DNA from: Cycas panzhihuaensis
Lineage: Eukaryota > Cycadophyta
NCBI GenBank assembly: GCA_023213395.1
Contig: CM041465.1
Span: forward strand, 249,433,741 to 249,497,740
Direction of reading: 5' to 3'
DNA length: 64,000 nucleotides
Both the position numbers and the translations under genes were made by a program. A model generated the notes under the pieces. It was given only the letters and a program-made list of their open reading frames with translations, was not told where the DNA came from and searched no databases. This document shows positions 52,250 to 62,820 of this stretch, one piece after another. Numbering within the stretch: position 1 is the stretch's first letter; the number at the start of each line of letters is the position of its first letter.

Positions 52250-53094
52250 CCACCTTATCTTTATTTCTTTTTTCCTTCGTGTTATTGCTATGGCCATTGT
52301 TGTGGTTGTTGCTGAGAACCCTACTTCAAATGAAGCTTCCAATAGTCCTTCTTCAAGTGCCCCATTTTTCCACAATGTTAACACTAGGATTTTGCCTATC
52401 CCTTAGGATATTTTTGCTTAACATTTTGTTCAAGCAAAGCACTTTGCCACCTTGGGCCAAATTGTGGCTTCCCTCTAAACTTCATTGCATATGCTCCAAA
52501 GGATGAATCTCCAAACATGCTCTTCAACCTTTGCTTCTACTACAACAATAGCACCCTCCATCTCATTGACAATCAACTTGCTTAACCTTCCATTCAAGGA
52601 TTAGTTAGTTACAAAATTTTCATATGAACCAGGCAAAGTTCGTACTACAAAAATCACTAACTCCAAATCATAAATAGGTTTTGACATCATCTTCAATTGA
52701 CCTTTGATCACTTTCACCTTTTGAAGATGTTCACTCATACTTCCTGATAATGTTTGATTGTAAAATTCATTTCTCAATGCCAAAACCCGTACATCATCCT
52801 TTATCTCAAACATTCTAGTGATCATATACCATGCAACTTTAGGCGCAGTTGCATCCTTCACATTTATGATTAGATCACCTCCAATGGATAACTTTATTAA
52901 CCCCTAAACAATTCCAAATATGGCTTTCAACTTTAGTTCCTCAACTACATCAATTGGTTCTATGGGTTTTGTTTCAATAAAGTGCCACATGCCATTAATC
53001 TCGAGAAAACTTTGCATTTGATGTTCCCATGTAGGATAATTGTCTACTCCAGTTGTGTCTTAATTGAACCCATAACACCATTACCACTTGCCAT
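52250..53094 (-). pseudogene. Copia-2 gag
   Basis: Starts at ATG 53094 (MASGNGVMG). In the next frame are WEHQMQSFLEINGMWHFIE and EELKLKAIFGIV, then the open piece 52601-52861 (APKVAWYMITRMFEIKDDVR, ALRNEFYNQTLSGSMSEHLQ). The zinc knuckle near 52340-52390 reads HCGKMGHLKKDYW, with the first Cys/Trp position hit by a stop and the last Cys changed to Tyr. Confidence 0.8.
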
Positions 53095-53996
53095 TTTTCA
53101 CAAATTTTTAAATAAGAAATGCAAAAATTCACCAAATAAACTCAAAATGCACCAGAAAAATATGCTGAAACACTTCACATCGAGCGCAAAACACACCACA
53201 AACTGTGCCAAAATGCTTTGCAATAATAGCAAACACACCTGGGCCTTGAAACTAGCCCACATTAAAAAAAATAATTTTATTAAGGTTTCCAAATCCTTCA
53301 GCAACCACGCAGGGTGCCAAAAATTAGATTGAATCACATAATTTTTCAATTTTCTTGAATGTCCCTCGATCTACTCATAGGTAGTTGGCATTTGACACAC
53401 GAAAATTATTTTATTTTACCATTCAACATGCAGGAAGACAAAATGACATCTTTCATCATTTCTCCATATGATTTTGTTCAACCATTTTTCAAACATTTGG
53501 ATGAATGTTTTTATGGGCATTTTAACAAATATTTGTGAGCATGTTCATTTTGTCAAACAATTTGCATACAAGTTCTTTGGGGCATTTTATCAAACACTCT
53601 ACATGCAGGTTTAATTGGTCATTTTATCAAAAATAATTTGCCAACATCAAACATCAATAAAATACATGAATCCTTCTACACTCTTCGTCTCAAAAGTTTC
53701 TTTTGTGTGCAACTAAATACAAACTCAAGAGGCATCTTATCTGCCTCAACAAGGCATCTCTTCTACTCAAGAAATGGCATATCCATTACTCACAAAATGA
53801 CATATTTGCTAGTCATAAAAGGGCACCTCAACTGCCCACTCAAACATAGTTAAATTGCTCATATAGGGCAAGTCTCTACTGCTTAGGAGTTGACCTTTGC
53901 ACACTTCTATCTGGGCATCTTTACTACCCTATAATCATCTCAAGACTTCTCAAAAGAAGTCCCTTACTCACACGTAAAATTTTATCTGCTTCATGA
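53095..53996. other. Unassigned sequence, probable copia-2 leader then AT-rich repeats
   Basis: The expected 5' LTR of copia-2 is not recognisable. Repeated short phrases (CATTTTATCAAAC-like near 53509, 53585 and 53621; GGCATCT near 53731, 53754 and 53916) show local duplication. No gene. Confidence 0.35.
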
Positions 53997-54585
53997 TGTT
54001 GACTTTGGTTTCTCACTACACTCATGAGAAAGTACACTTGTCAAGGGATCACTCGTAGTCTAGTCTAGGATATAATCAACATGCTTCATACACCAAATTA
54101 TCACAGATTTGTTCACAATTCCATACAATGTTGTCACAGATTACACACAACAGTACAATAAACAGTAATTATCCATCATTCAAGCCTTATGGTACACATA
54201 GAACATCAATTTCCACGTAACTCTTTCTTTATTAAGCAATAGGTTTCATTCAACAAGTGTTGGAATGTACTCCCTATACATTCCAGCCGTATACACTGGA
54301 TTTTGTCATATAGATTCCCAAAAGGTATGCATCATGGAATGCATCTCGTGATACGCTTCTGTACCCTTTGGATATGCATCTTTGGCTACCGTACCACCAT
54401 GTGCATTGAATGCTCGACTCTCCCCCTTGAGAGTATACCATAGGATTGAATCACTTGGCTCTCACTACTGGAATGGTCCTTGCAGGTTCCCTTAAATGTG
54501 CCTTCTTGGCATCTTTTCGCTAAAGGGTTATGACTCCCTGTCATAACCGTACCCTTGCAGCCTTGTATGTACCTTTTCATTAATG
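53997..54585 (-). repeat. Truncated LTR of the B/C family, inverted relative to element D
   Basis: TGTTGACTTTGGTTTCTC at its left end is the reverse complement of the C LTR 3' end. It includes TTCCACGTAACTCTTTCTTT and a perfect 9-bp-arm inverted repeat GGTTATGAC-TCCCT-GTCATAACC (54526-54548). It breaks off at about 54585, where element D integrase sequence begins in the opposite orientation. Confidence 0.75.
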
Positions 54586-55854
54586 GAATCAGTCCCCATA
54601 GAATGGTATCAAGACATAATAGAATTTCTAGTTACAGTGCAATGTCCACCGACCATGGACAGAGTACAAAGACGAAACTTAATAAGGAAAGCAGAGCCTT
54701 ACCAATTAATCGGGGAAGAGCTATATCGGTTAGGGCCTGTCGATGTTTTGCGTCGATGCATTCGCTCGCACGAGATAAAACAAGTAATATCTCAAACTCA
54801 CGAGGGTGTTGCCGAAGGACACGCGGGGACCAATAATACGCAAAGAAAATTCTTAGCCACGGGATTTTGGTGGCCAACCATGTTTGAAGATGTGAAAGAC
54901 TGGGTAAAAAGGTGTGATTATTGCCAAAGGGTAGGGAAGCCTAATAAATGAGATTTCAATCCTTTAAAATCAATTCTTCCCTTGGCACCCTTTGAGAAAT
55001 GGGGCCTCAATTTCATCGGACCCATCAAACCAGCAGGCAGATGAACCCAAGCACGTTTTATCTTAGTAGCCACAGATTACGCCATGAAATATGTAGAAGC
55101 ACGGCCACAAAGAAAAGAAAATTCAACCAGTACGACCAGGATTCTTTATGAAGTTATTATCACTAGGTTTGGATGTCTCATAGAGTTAATCAGCGATCAA
55201 GGAGCCCATTTCCTTAATGAAGTGATTAAAAAACTTATGAAAACATTTATGATCACGCATCACAAATCCACACTATATTATCCATGTGCAGATGGACTAG
55301 TGAAAAGTTCCAATAAAATCTTGGAGAACTACCTACTGAAAGTATGCGACATCGGTAGATCTGATTGGGCAGAGAAGTTACCATCAGTCTTATGGGCATT
55401 CTGTACTACTTACAAGCAAGCCACAGGATATACCCCATTTAAGTTGGTATACAAAGTAGAAGCCATACTCCCTATCGAATTTCAGATACCCAATTTAAGG
55501 ATTGCCATGGCTTGTCACCTGGACGATACTAAATTTCTACAGCAACGTTTATGGCAGTGAATCCAACTTAATGAAGATCCATAGAAATCAAAATAGTTGC
55601 AGGGAGTCGAAAAGATGAGGCAAAAGGCATGGCACGACCACCATCTTTGTTACCCTCACTTCAAAGAAGGAGAACAACTGCTGCTATATGACAGCAAATT
55701 CCGCACCCATCCTGGGAAATTGAAGCCAAGATGGTTGGGACCTTATCAGGTGGAAAGTATATACCATAACAAATCAGTTCAACTAAGTGACATGAACAGA
55801 TACAAACTGCCTACCCCGGTCAACGGTAGTAGATTGAAGAGATATCACCATTAG
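54586..55854 (+). pseudogene. Element D integrase
   Basis: 54583-54951 is open: SHEIKQVISQTHEGVAEGHA, then FLATGFWWPTMFEDVKDWVK and RCDYCQRVGKPNK, a full HHCC finger. After a TGA, FEKWGLNFIGPIKPAGR has Asn where the first catalytic Asp belongs. Frame 55084-55560 holds LISDQGAHFLNEVI (second Asp), SADG-type CADGLVKSSNKI where the catalytic Glu is replaced by Lys, and WAEKLPSVLWAFCTTYKQAT. 55597-55854 holds PGKLKPRWLGPYQVESIYHN and VNGSRLKRYHH. The enzyme is dead. Confidence 0.88.
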
Positions 55855-56084
55855 CTCCAGTATGAGTCAACTGGATGTATCATACATGTTGCATGAAATT
55901 ATAAGACAACCAAAGTTGTCCTAGTATTGGCACCACGACTCTATACCGATAAATAAACATAAAATTCCTTACAAAAAAATCAAAAAAATGAAGAAAACTA
56001 ACCGTAACTCATAGAAATCATAAATCTAGACAAAAGCCTAAGCAAAGTACACTTTACATCCCAAGTTGAGAATGTAAACAGGCA

Positions 56085-56220
56085 GGAAGAACTCTCAGAA
56101 GACGATGCGTTCCTCACAGGGAACAGACGAGATAGAAAACAGTTGAAAAAGAGAACCGTTCCAAACAAGGAACGGACCAAACAGTATGCATTCCTAAACA
56201 GGAATGCGACCCGAATGGAC
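56085..56220 (+). repeat. Palindromic GGAAC/GTTCC repeats in the element D spacer
   Basis: Three inverted repeats in about 120 bp: GCGTTCCTCACAGGGAAC (near 56107), CCGTTCCAAACAAGGAACGG (near 56157) and GCATTCCTAAACAGGAATGC (near 56188). They lie between integrase and the 3' ORF, where B and C carry the GTACGTA arrays. Confidence 0.65.
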
Positions 56221-56357
56221 AAAAAAAAGAGGTTTATAAAGGAAGAAACCCTAGAATCATTCCATTATTCGAACGCACGAACGAGTGGAGACAGAATGCA
56301 ACCCACAGAGGAATGAACCACCCAGCCATCCAAAGCAAGGAACGTACGTCCACGTAA

Positions 56358-57413
56358 ATGAAAATTGTAGGTATCCACAAGACCCAATTGCCAAAACTAA
56401 AAGCGGAATTCGAGGAACTACCAGAAAATTTCAAAGAGAAGATCAAGCAAGTTGGATAAGAGGATTTTGTGATTATGCCTCCTTTATATTGGGACCTCGA
56501 AATAATGGAGGAAATCATTGTAGCCATGAAATGGAACCGGGAAAAGGTGAAGACAGACGCAACAACCATCCAGGAGGTTACAAGGTTATCCAATGAAGGA
56601 AAAACCCCCACAGTGACGAAAAAATCAGAAGTAGACAGGGAGACATGGACAAGAGAATTTTGTGCCCTGGACACTCTAGTCTATTCCAGAGGTATTAGAA
56701 TTATTGATATTGCAGATAAGAAGTTGCAATGGGCTGCCAAGATCCTAGTCTCCAAGTTCCTCTCAAAGCATAAACATACTTACATTCCGGAAGGGTTAGT
56801 GCCCTTATTGCTGGCACTACAAGACGGCATTAGAATGAATTGGTGCGAGTTTTTGGCCAACAGCATTGAGCAACAGTTAGGGGTTCAAAGTCATCCCTTC
56901 AGGCAACCATCGGTATTGCTAGCTTTCCAGCAGTGTCCAAATATTCATCCCCCCTCACAACCCATTCAACTAGGAGAGCTAATGATAAAGAAATGAATCA
57001 ACACCATGCCGAGTAGTACCCAGGATCAAGGGGTAAAGCGACAGGTCAAAGTGGAGATGACCAAGGTCTTGAAATGGGTGCAGCACAAACCCGGAACCTC
57101 GTTTCCACACTGACAAAAGCAAGCAGCAAAAAGGGGCTCAAAGAGAAGCAGGGAACAATTGGTAGAGGAGGAGCTACCACCAGAATGGGAAACGGAGCTT
57201 TCTCAAGCAGTTTCAAAACCAAGGGAGGGTTCTTCACAACCACCCTTAAGTGAAAAGGGTACACATATAATTCAACTAATACAAGAATTAGAGGAGGGCT
57301 ACAAATCACAAATAGCAAAATTAAAGGAAAAAATCAAGGAAAAGGATGCAATCATAGCAACCCTTATACAAATCAACGAAGACATATTGAGAGCTACCAA
57401 GTCGGCAGACTAA
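56358..57413 (+). pseudogene. Element D 3' ORF
   Basis: ATG 56358 (MKIVGIHKTQLPKLKAEFEE) is broken by a stop at 56458 where the others have Trp. Open frame 56469-56996 continues PPLYWDLEIMEEIIVAMKWN, then TRLSNEGKTPTVTKKSEVD, DIADKKLQWAAKILVSKFLS, KHKHTYIPEGLVPLLLALQD, MNWCEFLANSI and HPFRQPSVLLAFQQCPNI. A later frame (57049-57413) has a Lys-rich stretch, EEELPPEWETELS, and the coiled coil LIQELEEGYKSQIAKLKEKI then KEKDAIIATLIQINEDIL. This copy shows the C-terminal part best. Confidence 0.8.
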
Positions 57414-57441
57414 CAAGAACTGCAGGGGCAGCTTTAATATC

Positions 57442-57460
57442 AAAAGAGGGGGAGGAGGAG
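57442..57460 (+). other. Element D G-rich purine tract
   Basis: AAAAGAGGGGGAGGAGGAG, about 70 bp before the LTR. Only CGGATAGA abuts it. Confidence 0.6.
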
Positions 57461-57488
57461 CAAACACAAAAATTTTGAATTTTTGAAA

Positions 57489-57506
57489 TTGAGCATGGAT
57501 GCTCAA
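57489..57506 (+). other. Conserved hairpin before the D LTR
   Basis: TTGAGCA-TGGA-TGCTCAA; the arms equal those of element C, and the loop differs by one base. Confidence 0.8.
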
Positions 57507-57530
57507 CCATTTTTGTTGACCTCGGATAGA

Positions 57531-58226
57531 TGTTGCGATTATATTTGACACCATGCATTCAAGGAAAGGAACGAATGAAGAACCAACAGTCATTTTAACA
57601 AAACAGTCAACTAGCGTGCATTTGGGACAGGTAATGGACGGTATAGAGTCAGAAATGCAATCCATTCCATCACAAGAACAGACATTGTGCAATAGGAATG
57701 CACCAAACAAAGAAGGAAAGAATGTTAGACACAAGGAACGGACGTTGGGCAGAAGGAACGCAGCAAGCAGATGGGAATGGTTGCAATACGGATGTGACAC
57801 ATGGACAGCTATATGGACAAACGGATGGTTAAAGATTAACAAAGGGATTAGGAATGAACAGGCATCCATTCGGAAGAACAGACAGTTGTGACTGTAGACG
57901 CAACCATTACATGTGAGGAATGGCGATGTATTTAAACACATCCGTCCATTGGGATGGATGTGAGAGCCAAGTTAGTGATTCCAGTGGTACCTGATCTGGT
58001 ACAGTTGACTAGTCAAACCGAATGGACCTTGTATAATATAATCTTGACTATTGTCTAATAAAATAAGAGAGTTACGTGAACAATTATGTGTACTTATTGA
58101 GGAATGTGTGTTATTTGTGGACTTATGTGGCTTGATTAATGAAGAATATGTATGTTGACCACTTGCACACACCCTATACTATAGTAGAAACCCTTGACAA
58201 GTGAAGATTTGCAATAGGGAGCAACA
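57531..58226 (+). repeat. Element D 3' LTR (about 696 bp)
   Basis: Starts TGTTGCGATTATATTTGACA and ends at AGCAACA. GGAACG/GGAATG words are repeated in its first half. It has GATGTATTTAAACACATCC (TATA-like) near 57927 and AATAAAATAAGAGAGTTACG near 58058-58077, matching the polyadenylation region of C. The right boundary is uncertain by a few bases. Confidence 0.75.
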
Positions 58227-59158
58227 AATCAGTTAATAGAGGGTCATTGAACCGTAAGCTATAACATAATACAACACTAGGAATAGTATGGGTGTGTACT
58301 TTTACACATTAAGTATAAAAGTGCTTACCTTAATACATAACTTAACAATAGAACATAAAGGCTCTAACAAAACCCAACCACAATTAGGGTAGAGCAAATT
58401 TCCTAGAGGAGTTGACCAAGTGTAACATAACATGTTGTTTGAAGTTTGGGACAATTAAGGTTGTCTTGATATCAAGAGTTCAATTCCATCCTAATGCCTA
58501 AAAACAAAAACACAAATATCAGGAAACAATAAAGAAAACAACCATAACCCAAATCATACATCTAAGCAAAAAAAAAAAAACACATGGAAAAATATGAATA
58601 TATATATTGTTAAAAAATGAGATAGAGGGAGAAAAAGAGAAAATAATATATATAAAAAAAAAAAAAAGCAAAAACTATAAGAATAGAAGAAACACTAGAA
58701 AAAAATCAAAATCATGCACAAAAATCAACTTTTAAGTGACTCCTCCTAAAAAATACACAGTGTTACAAAAAACAAACGGGAACAGGAACGTATCAACTAA
58801 AGTGCAAATTGCTCGAAAACACACAATGCATTCATATTAGCATTCTGGCGGGGAACGTATTTGAGAACACACAAGATTAAAAGCAAAACTTGGAGCCATT
58901 CTTCCTTGTTCCAACAAGAGAAAATTCTAGAAGTCATTGGCATCACTTTGCAGTGAATCGAGGTCAATTTCAACACAAGATTCGCACTTCTAGAATCAAA
59001 TGCACGAAACATATTTAGGAATCCATTCCATACAGTGATGTTCAATGAAATGCATCTTTGGTCTACACTTCAACAAACCTTAAATTCCTTGCATTTTCAT
59101 TTTGCTTTTGTTAGATACCATTGCTATTCTTTGCTGCTAGTTCCACATAGCATACACC
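58227..59158 (+). other. Element E spacer upstream of the 3' ORF
   Basis: A-rich; contains the conserved post-integrase phrase and the CAACCATAACCC block (about 58539-58550). GGGAACAGGAACG and GGCGGGGAACG words near 58779-58856 echo the element D spacer. No open gene. Confidence 0.55.
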
Positions 59159-60270
59159 ATGAAGATGGCAAGTTGTCAAGAAAATTATTTGTCAAAATTA
59201 AGGGCAAAATTGGAGGGAATGCCAGTAGTGTTCAAAAATTAGGTTAAACAAGCAAGTTAGGGAGAGTACATCCATATGGCACCATTGTGCTAGAACCTAA
59301 AGATTATGGAGCAAATTTTGATGGCCTTGAAAAAAGATATGAGGCATATTCAATTGAATGAAGACGTGATTCATACCTTGGCAAGGCTTCCCAATGAGGG
59401 GGGTGCTCCAGGAGCCACCAAACACTCTGAGGTGGATCAAGAAATATGGGTGAGGGAGATGTGTAATGAAAATAGCCAAATATTCTCCTATGGCATCAAA
59501 ATCATGGATATTAGAGATAACAAGTTATAATGGGTGGCTAAAGTGATCATCACTTGTTTTTTATTGAACCAACAATACACAAACATTTTTCAGAGAACGA
59601 TACCAGTACTTACCCAAATTCGTGATGGAATCCAACTAAAATAGTGTAAGTTCTTGGTGACCAACATGAAGTAGCAAATCTAGAAGGTACAAATCCATCC
59701 TTTTGGACATCCCTCATTACTATTGGCCATCTTATTACATTAGTGTCCAGGAGTGCAACCACCTCAAATGCACATATGGCAAGGGGAATCATTGCTTAAA
59801 CTATAGGTAAGCGCATTCCCAAATAATACTCAAGATATGGAAATTAAGAGGAGAGTAAAAAAGAATATGATAAAAATTATGAAATGGCACAACAAAAACC
59901 AAGTAGCCCCATCCCACTTAGATCAAAACAAGTGGTTAAAAAGAGTGCAAAACGAGGATGGGTTAAGTCAGAAGAGATAGAATCCAAGCCTTCACTTCAA
60001 GAGTGGAAAATAACAGAGGCAGCATTTGATACAATCACTGAACCGAGAGAAGGACCTTCCCAACCACAAAATCCCTTGGAGGGCAAGGAAAAACATATTA
60101 TCCCAAGTGGCGGAGGAAATGGAAAAGGAATATAAGGCAAAAATTATCACCCTACAAGAGAAACTAAAGAAAAAAGATGTTATTATTGCCATATTAACTA
60201 AAATTAACAAAAATATGTTAAAAGCCAACAAGCCTAACAGTGATTTGGGACTATACAAGCAACCCTAATT
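59159..60270 (+). pseudogene. Element E 3' ORF
   Basis: ATG 59159 gives MKMASCQENYLSKLRAKLEG. After stops at Trp positions, open frame 59306-59530 reads MEQILMALKKDMRHIQLNED, then VIHTLARLPNEGGAPGATKH and GIKIMDIRDNKL. Pieces continue with VPVLTQIRDGIQLK-type text, HPFGHPSLLLAILLH and CPGVQPPQM. The last frame (60026-60268) carries the coiled coil AEEMEKEYKAKIITLQEKLK, then KKDVIIAILTKINKNMLKAN, ending in TAA at 60266-60268. Most worn of the four copies but collinear. Confidence 0.75.
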
Positions 60271-60608
60271 ACATATTAAGGGGAGATTGTTGGTGAATAA
60301 AATGGTCAAAACAACTAAAACGGCCAGAAACAGTCAAAACAAGCCTAGAAATGGACAAAATAGGCCCAAAAACAGCCAAAATGAACACAAGAATGATCAG
60401 AACAGTCCAAAGAACGTATGATAGGGTGTGTAATGCATGTAAAACACATAGAAGGGAACGCATGGAATGCACACCTAAAATCGAGCCATACGTTCTAGAG
60501 ATGATGACATCACCCATAGGCATACGTATGTACAGTCCAACGGACAAAACAAAGAGTAATCAATGTTGTAATGTAACCTTAAGTGAAAAGGTACTTTTGT
60601 TATGAAAA

Positions 60609-60641
60609 GGAATGGTTGTGACCATAAGTCACAACCATTCC
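60609..60641 (+). promoter_or_regulatory. 14-bp inverted repeat in the solo LTR
   Basis: GGAATGGTTGTGAC, loop CATAA, then GTCACAACCATTCC. It is the longest form of the conserved LTR palindrome and sits shortly before GGTATTTATTGG. Confidence 0.6.
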
Positions 60642-60704
60642 CCTAAAAGGCATGCAATTGGGTATTTATTGGCGCTTTTTACACCATTTTGGTATGAGAG
60701 TTGA

Positions 60705-60912
60705 GTTATTCATTCCTATGTCATGTGCTCAAGGGTGAGAGCCGAGTGATGCAATCTTGTGTCATGTTCTCAAGCAAGTGACAGACGAGTTATTTAATCT
60801 TATGTCATACTCTCAAGGGTGAGGGCTGAGTTATTTGATCTTATTTCATGCTTTCAAGGATAAAAGCCAAGGTATTCATTCCTATGTCATGTGCTCAAGG
60901 GTGAGAGTCGAG
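60705..60912 (+). repeat. Tandem repeat, 5 units of 41-43 bp
   Basis: Units read TCATG[TC][GT]CTCAAGGGTGAGAG-like, ending in [GC]CGAG/CAAG, with ends at 60746, 60789, 60830, 60871 and 60912. A related set of four is in the E LTR (about 61710-61855). Confidence 0.8.
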
Positions 60913-61276
60913 TTATTTGATATAATGATACAGTCCCAGGTGTATACGAACAGATATCACATCCATTTTCAATGATGTAAAGGACATTGATGGTACTATC
61001 GCTTTATATAATAACAAGTTACATGCAATACTAAGTATTTTGTGCATAATGGTTATTTCATGGTGAATGTATGTAGGATTATTGATTGATATATGGCATA
61101 ATGATGTTATGATGTTTTATTGTTATGATAATTGTATGAGAAAGTGACAATCTGACTATGTTGATCAAACTTTAACTAGACTGTTGGTTAGCAATTCCTT
61201 GACAAGTGTACTCTCATAAGTGTAGTGAGAGAAGTCAACAAAAATCAGATACAAAATTTTGAAATTTTGAAATCTT

Positions 61277-61294
61277 TTGATCAAGGATGCTCAA
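61277..61294 (+). other. Conserved hairpin before the E LTR
   Basis: TTGATCA-AGGA-TGCTCAA; one arm base differs from the B/C/D form. Confidence 0.7.
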
Positions 61295-61318
61295 CCACTT
61301 TTGTTGACCCATGATAGA

Positions 61319-62100
61319 TATTGGGGTCAAATCTAGTTCCCGTGTGCTTTGGACAATGGAAAAGGTAGCAATTTGTGTCTAATAAGGCAAGATGAGTGCA
61401 AGAATGCTCTGGCAAATTATCGTACTACTAGAAAACAACTCTCAAGGAATGCATGACAGGGTGCGTTCTAGAACGAGAATGCACAGTAGAAAAGGATGGA
61501 ATGCAGGCACCAAACGAAAGTGACACGTCCCAGGTTGGATGATGCCATCAATACAAGAGCCTATGTACAAACATACAACTAAAACAAGTGTATTGTGATC
61601 ATTAATAAGGATCATAATGAAAGAGTATATGTTATGAAAAGGAATGGTTGTGATCATAAGTCGCAACCATTCCTCCAAAAGGCATGTAATTTGGTACTTA
61701 TGGGTCATTTCTCACCTTGTTCAAGGTGAGAACTAAGCAATTGAGTCTTGTGTTATTCCCAAGGGTAAGAGCCAAGTTAATGAGTTCTATTGCATGTTCT
61801 AAAGTGTGAGAGCCAAGTTTCTTGAACTAGTGTCATCTTCTCTAGTGTGGAAGCCAATTGTAACGGTCTCCAGTATTGTACAGTGTTATTGTTTAATGAA
61901 ATCAAGAGTTATGAAGAATAACATGTATCGTATGTGAATGCATTGTCGATAAGTGTGATAATAATGTTGCGATGCTATGATGATGTTGTTATATTGATAT
62001 TCATGGCTTTTATGGACCATAGTATAATAAATACATTTCTATGGATAGTGTTGTGATTATGCGGCTGACATATTGAATATCCCTAGGAATACTACACGGT
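61319..62100 (+). repeat. Element E 3' LTR, 3' end uncertain
   Basis: Starts TATTGGGGTCAAATC (TG changed to TA). Contains GGAATGGTTGTGATCATAAG then TCGCAACCATTCC (61641-61673) and a four-unit repeat with GTGAGAGCCAAG. The right end merges into the next element near 62100. Confidence 0.6.
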
Positions 62101-62135
62101 AGTAGCCTTTCTATTAGAATAATGTTTATTCTATG

Positions 62136-62370
62136 ATAAGTCTAGTCGGTTTATCAACACAAGGAAGTTGAGTCGAGGCATTGATAAGAAGTCTGGTCAA
62201 TTTGTCGACACAAGGAAGTTGAGTCAGGATGTCGATAAGAAGTCCAGTTGATTTGTTGGCACAAGGGAGTTGAGTCAGGATGTTGATAAGAAGTCTGGTT
62301 AGTTTGTCGACACAAGGAAATTGAGTTGGGATGTCTATAATAAGTCTGATCAGTTTGTCGACAACATAAG
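62136..62370 (+). repeat. 51-bp tandem repeat, about 4.5 units
   Basis: AAGGAAGTTGAGTC-type marks occur at 62161, 62212, 62263 and 62314, exactly 51 bp apart, with GATAAGAAGTCTGGTCA and TTGTCGACACAAG in each unit. Confidence 0.9.
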
Positions 62371-62519
62371 AATGATCAGTGTCGACATGATAGGTGTCAA
62401 CTTAATGTAAAGTTGTGTAGTACAAATAGCTTATGTCAATAAGCCTTTGTCGACAAACAGACTTAATTGTTTGCAAGTCAACCTAGACCTTACAAGCATA
62501 TGACATATCTAACACGACT

Positions 62520-62690
62520 AAGGCAGTTACAAAACAACCTATGATAACTAAAATTGATGTATAAGGCAGTTACAAAACAGCCTATGATAACTACAATTGA
62601 TGTATAAGGCAATTACAAAACAACCTGTGATAATTGAAATTGATGTATAAGGTGGTTACAAAATTGTCTGTGATAACTGAAATTGATGCA
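62520..62690 (+). repeat. 43-bp tandem repeat, 4 units
   Basis: AAGGCAGTTACAAAAC-type marks at 62520, 62563, 62606 and 62649, exactly 43 bp apart, each followed by TGATAACT and AATTGATGTAT. Confidence 0.9.
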
Positions 62691-62805
62691 TGTACATTTC
62701 CATTCTGTAATATTCTCTTTTAGTTCTATTGAGAGGTATCTCACGATACCAACCTGTTCCTAGGCAATAATATTCTGTAAATTAATTTTTTTAGATGGTA
62801 TCATA

Positions 62806-62820
62806 GCAAGAGTTCTGTAG
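62806..62820 (+). other. PBS of the terminal copia (TGGTATCATAGCAAG)
   Basis: Initiator tRNA-Met type with one change from TGGTATCAGAGC. It places the LTR end at 62805. Confidence 0.8.

Larger units (their letters stand above)
37150..53094 (-). mobile_element. Copia-2, minus strand, split by element C
   Basis: 3' LTR at 37150-37439 with adjoining PPT, RNase H to 37856, then a gap filled by element C (37857-49403), then RT, integrase, protease and gag to ATG 53094. The AAAAC duplication on both sides of C proves the halves were once joined. The 5' LTR should lie beyond 53094 but I cannot see it. All domains are broken. Confidence 0.85.
54586..58226 (+). mobile_element. Element D, 3' half of a B/C-related gypsy
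   Basis: Integrase, spacer, 3' ORF, purine tract, hairpin and one LTR on the + strand. Everything upstream of integrase is missing; the left edge abuts the inverted LTR fragment. Its LTR differs strongly from that of C but keeps the same structural signals, so D is a separate subfamily. Confidence 0.82.
60288..61240 (+). repeat. Solo LTR (953 bp) between the E 3' ORF and E LTR
   Basis: TGTTGGTGAATAAAATGG to GAGAAGTCAACA. Its left side is preceded by AAGGGGAGA and its right side by the E sequence that leads to the hairpin. It holds a 14-bp perfect inverted repeat at 60609-60641 and five units of a 41-43-bp tandem repeat at 60705-60912. Flanks GAGAT and AAAAT are at best an eroded TSD. Confidence 0.65.
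58227..62100 (+). mobile_element. Element E, 3' end of another B/C-related gypsy, with a solo LTR
   Basis: Begins after the D LTR with a post-integrase spacer (GAGTTGACC, then CATGTTGTTTGAAG near 58420-58450 equals the D and C text after integrase). Then come the 3' ORF, a solo LTR (60288-61240), the conserved hairpin and the start of its own LTR at 61319. Integrase and everything upstream are missing. Confidence 0.72.
62120..62805 (+). repeat. Copia 5' LTR with two tandem-repeat blocks
   Basis: Its right end is set by the PBS at 62806. Its left end (perhaps TGTTTATTCTATG near 62125) is uncertain. It contains a 51-bp repeat (62136-62370) and a 43-bp repeat (62520-62690). No canonical CA end is visible (text is TTTTAGA). 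Confidence 0.55.

Noticed and set aside
60705-60912. Tandem repeat as a CRISPR or satellite array
   Set aside because: Units are contiguous without unique spacers, and a similar block is inside a related LTR.
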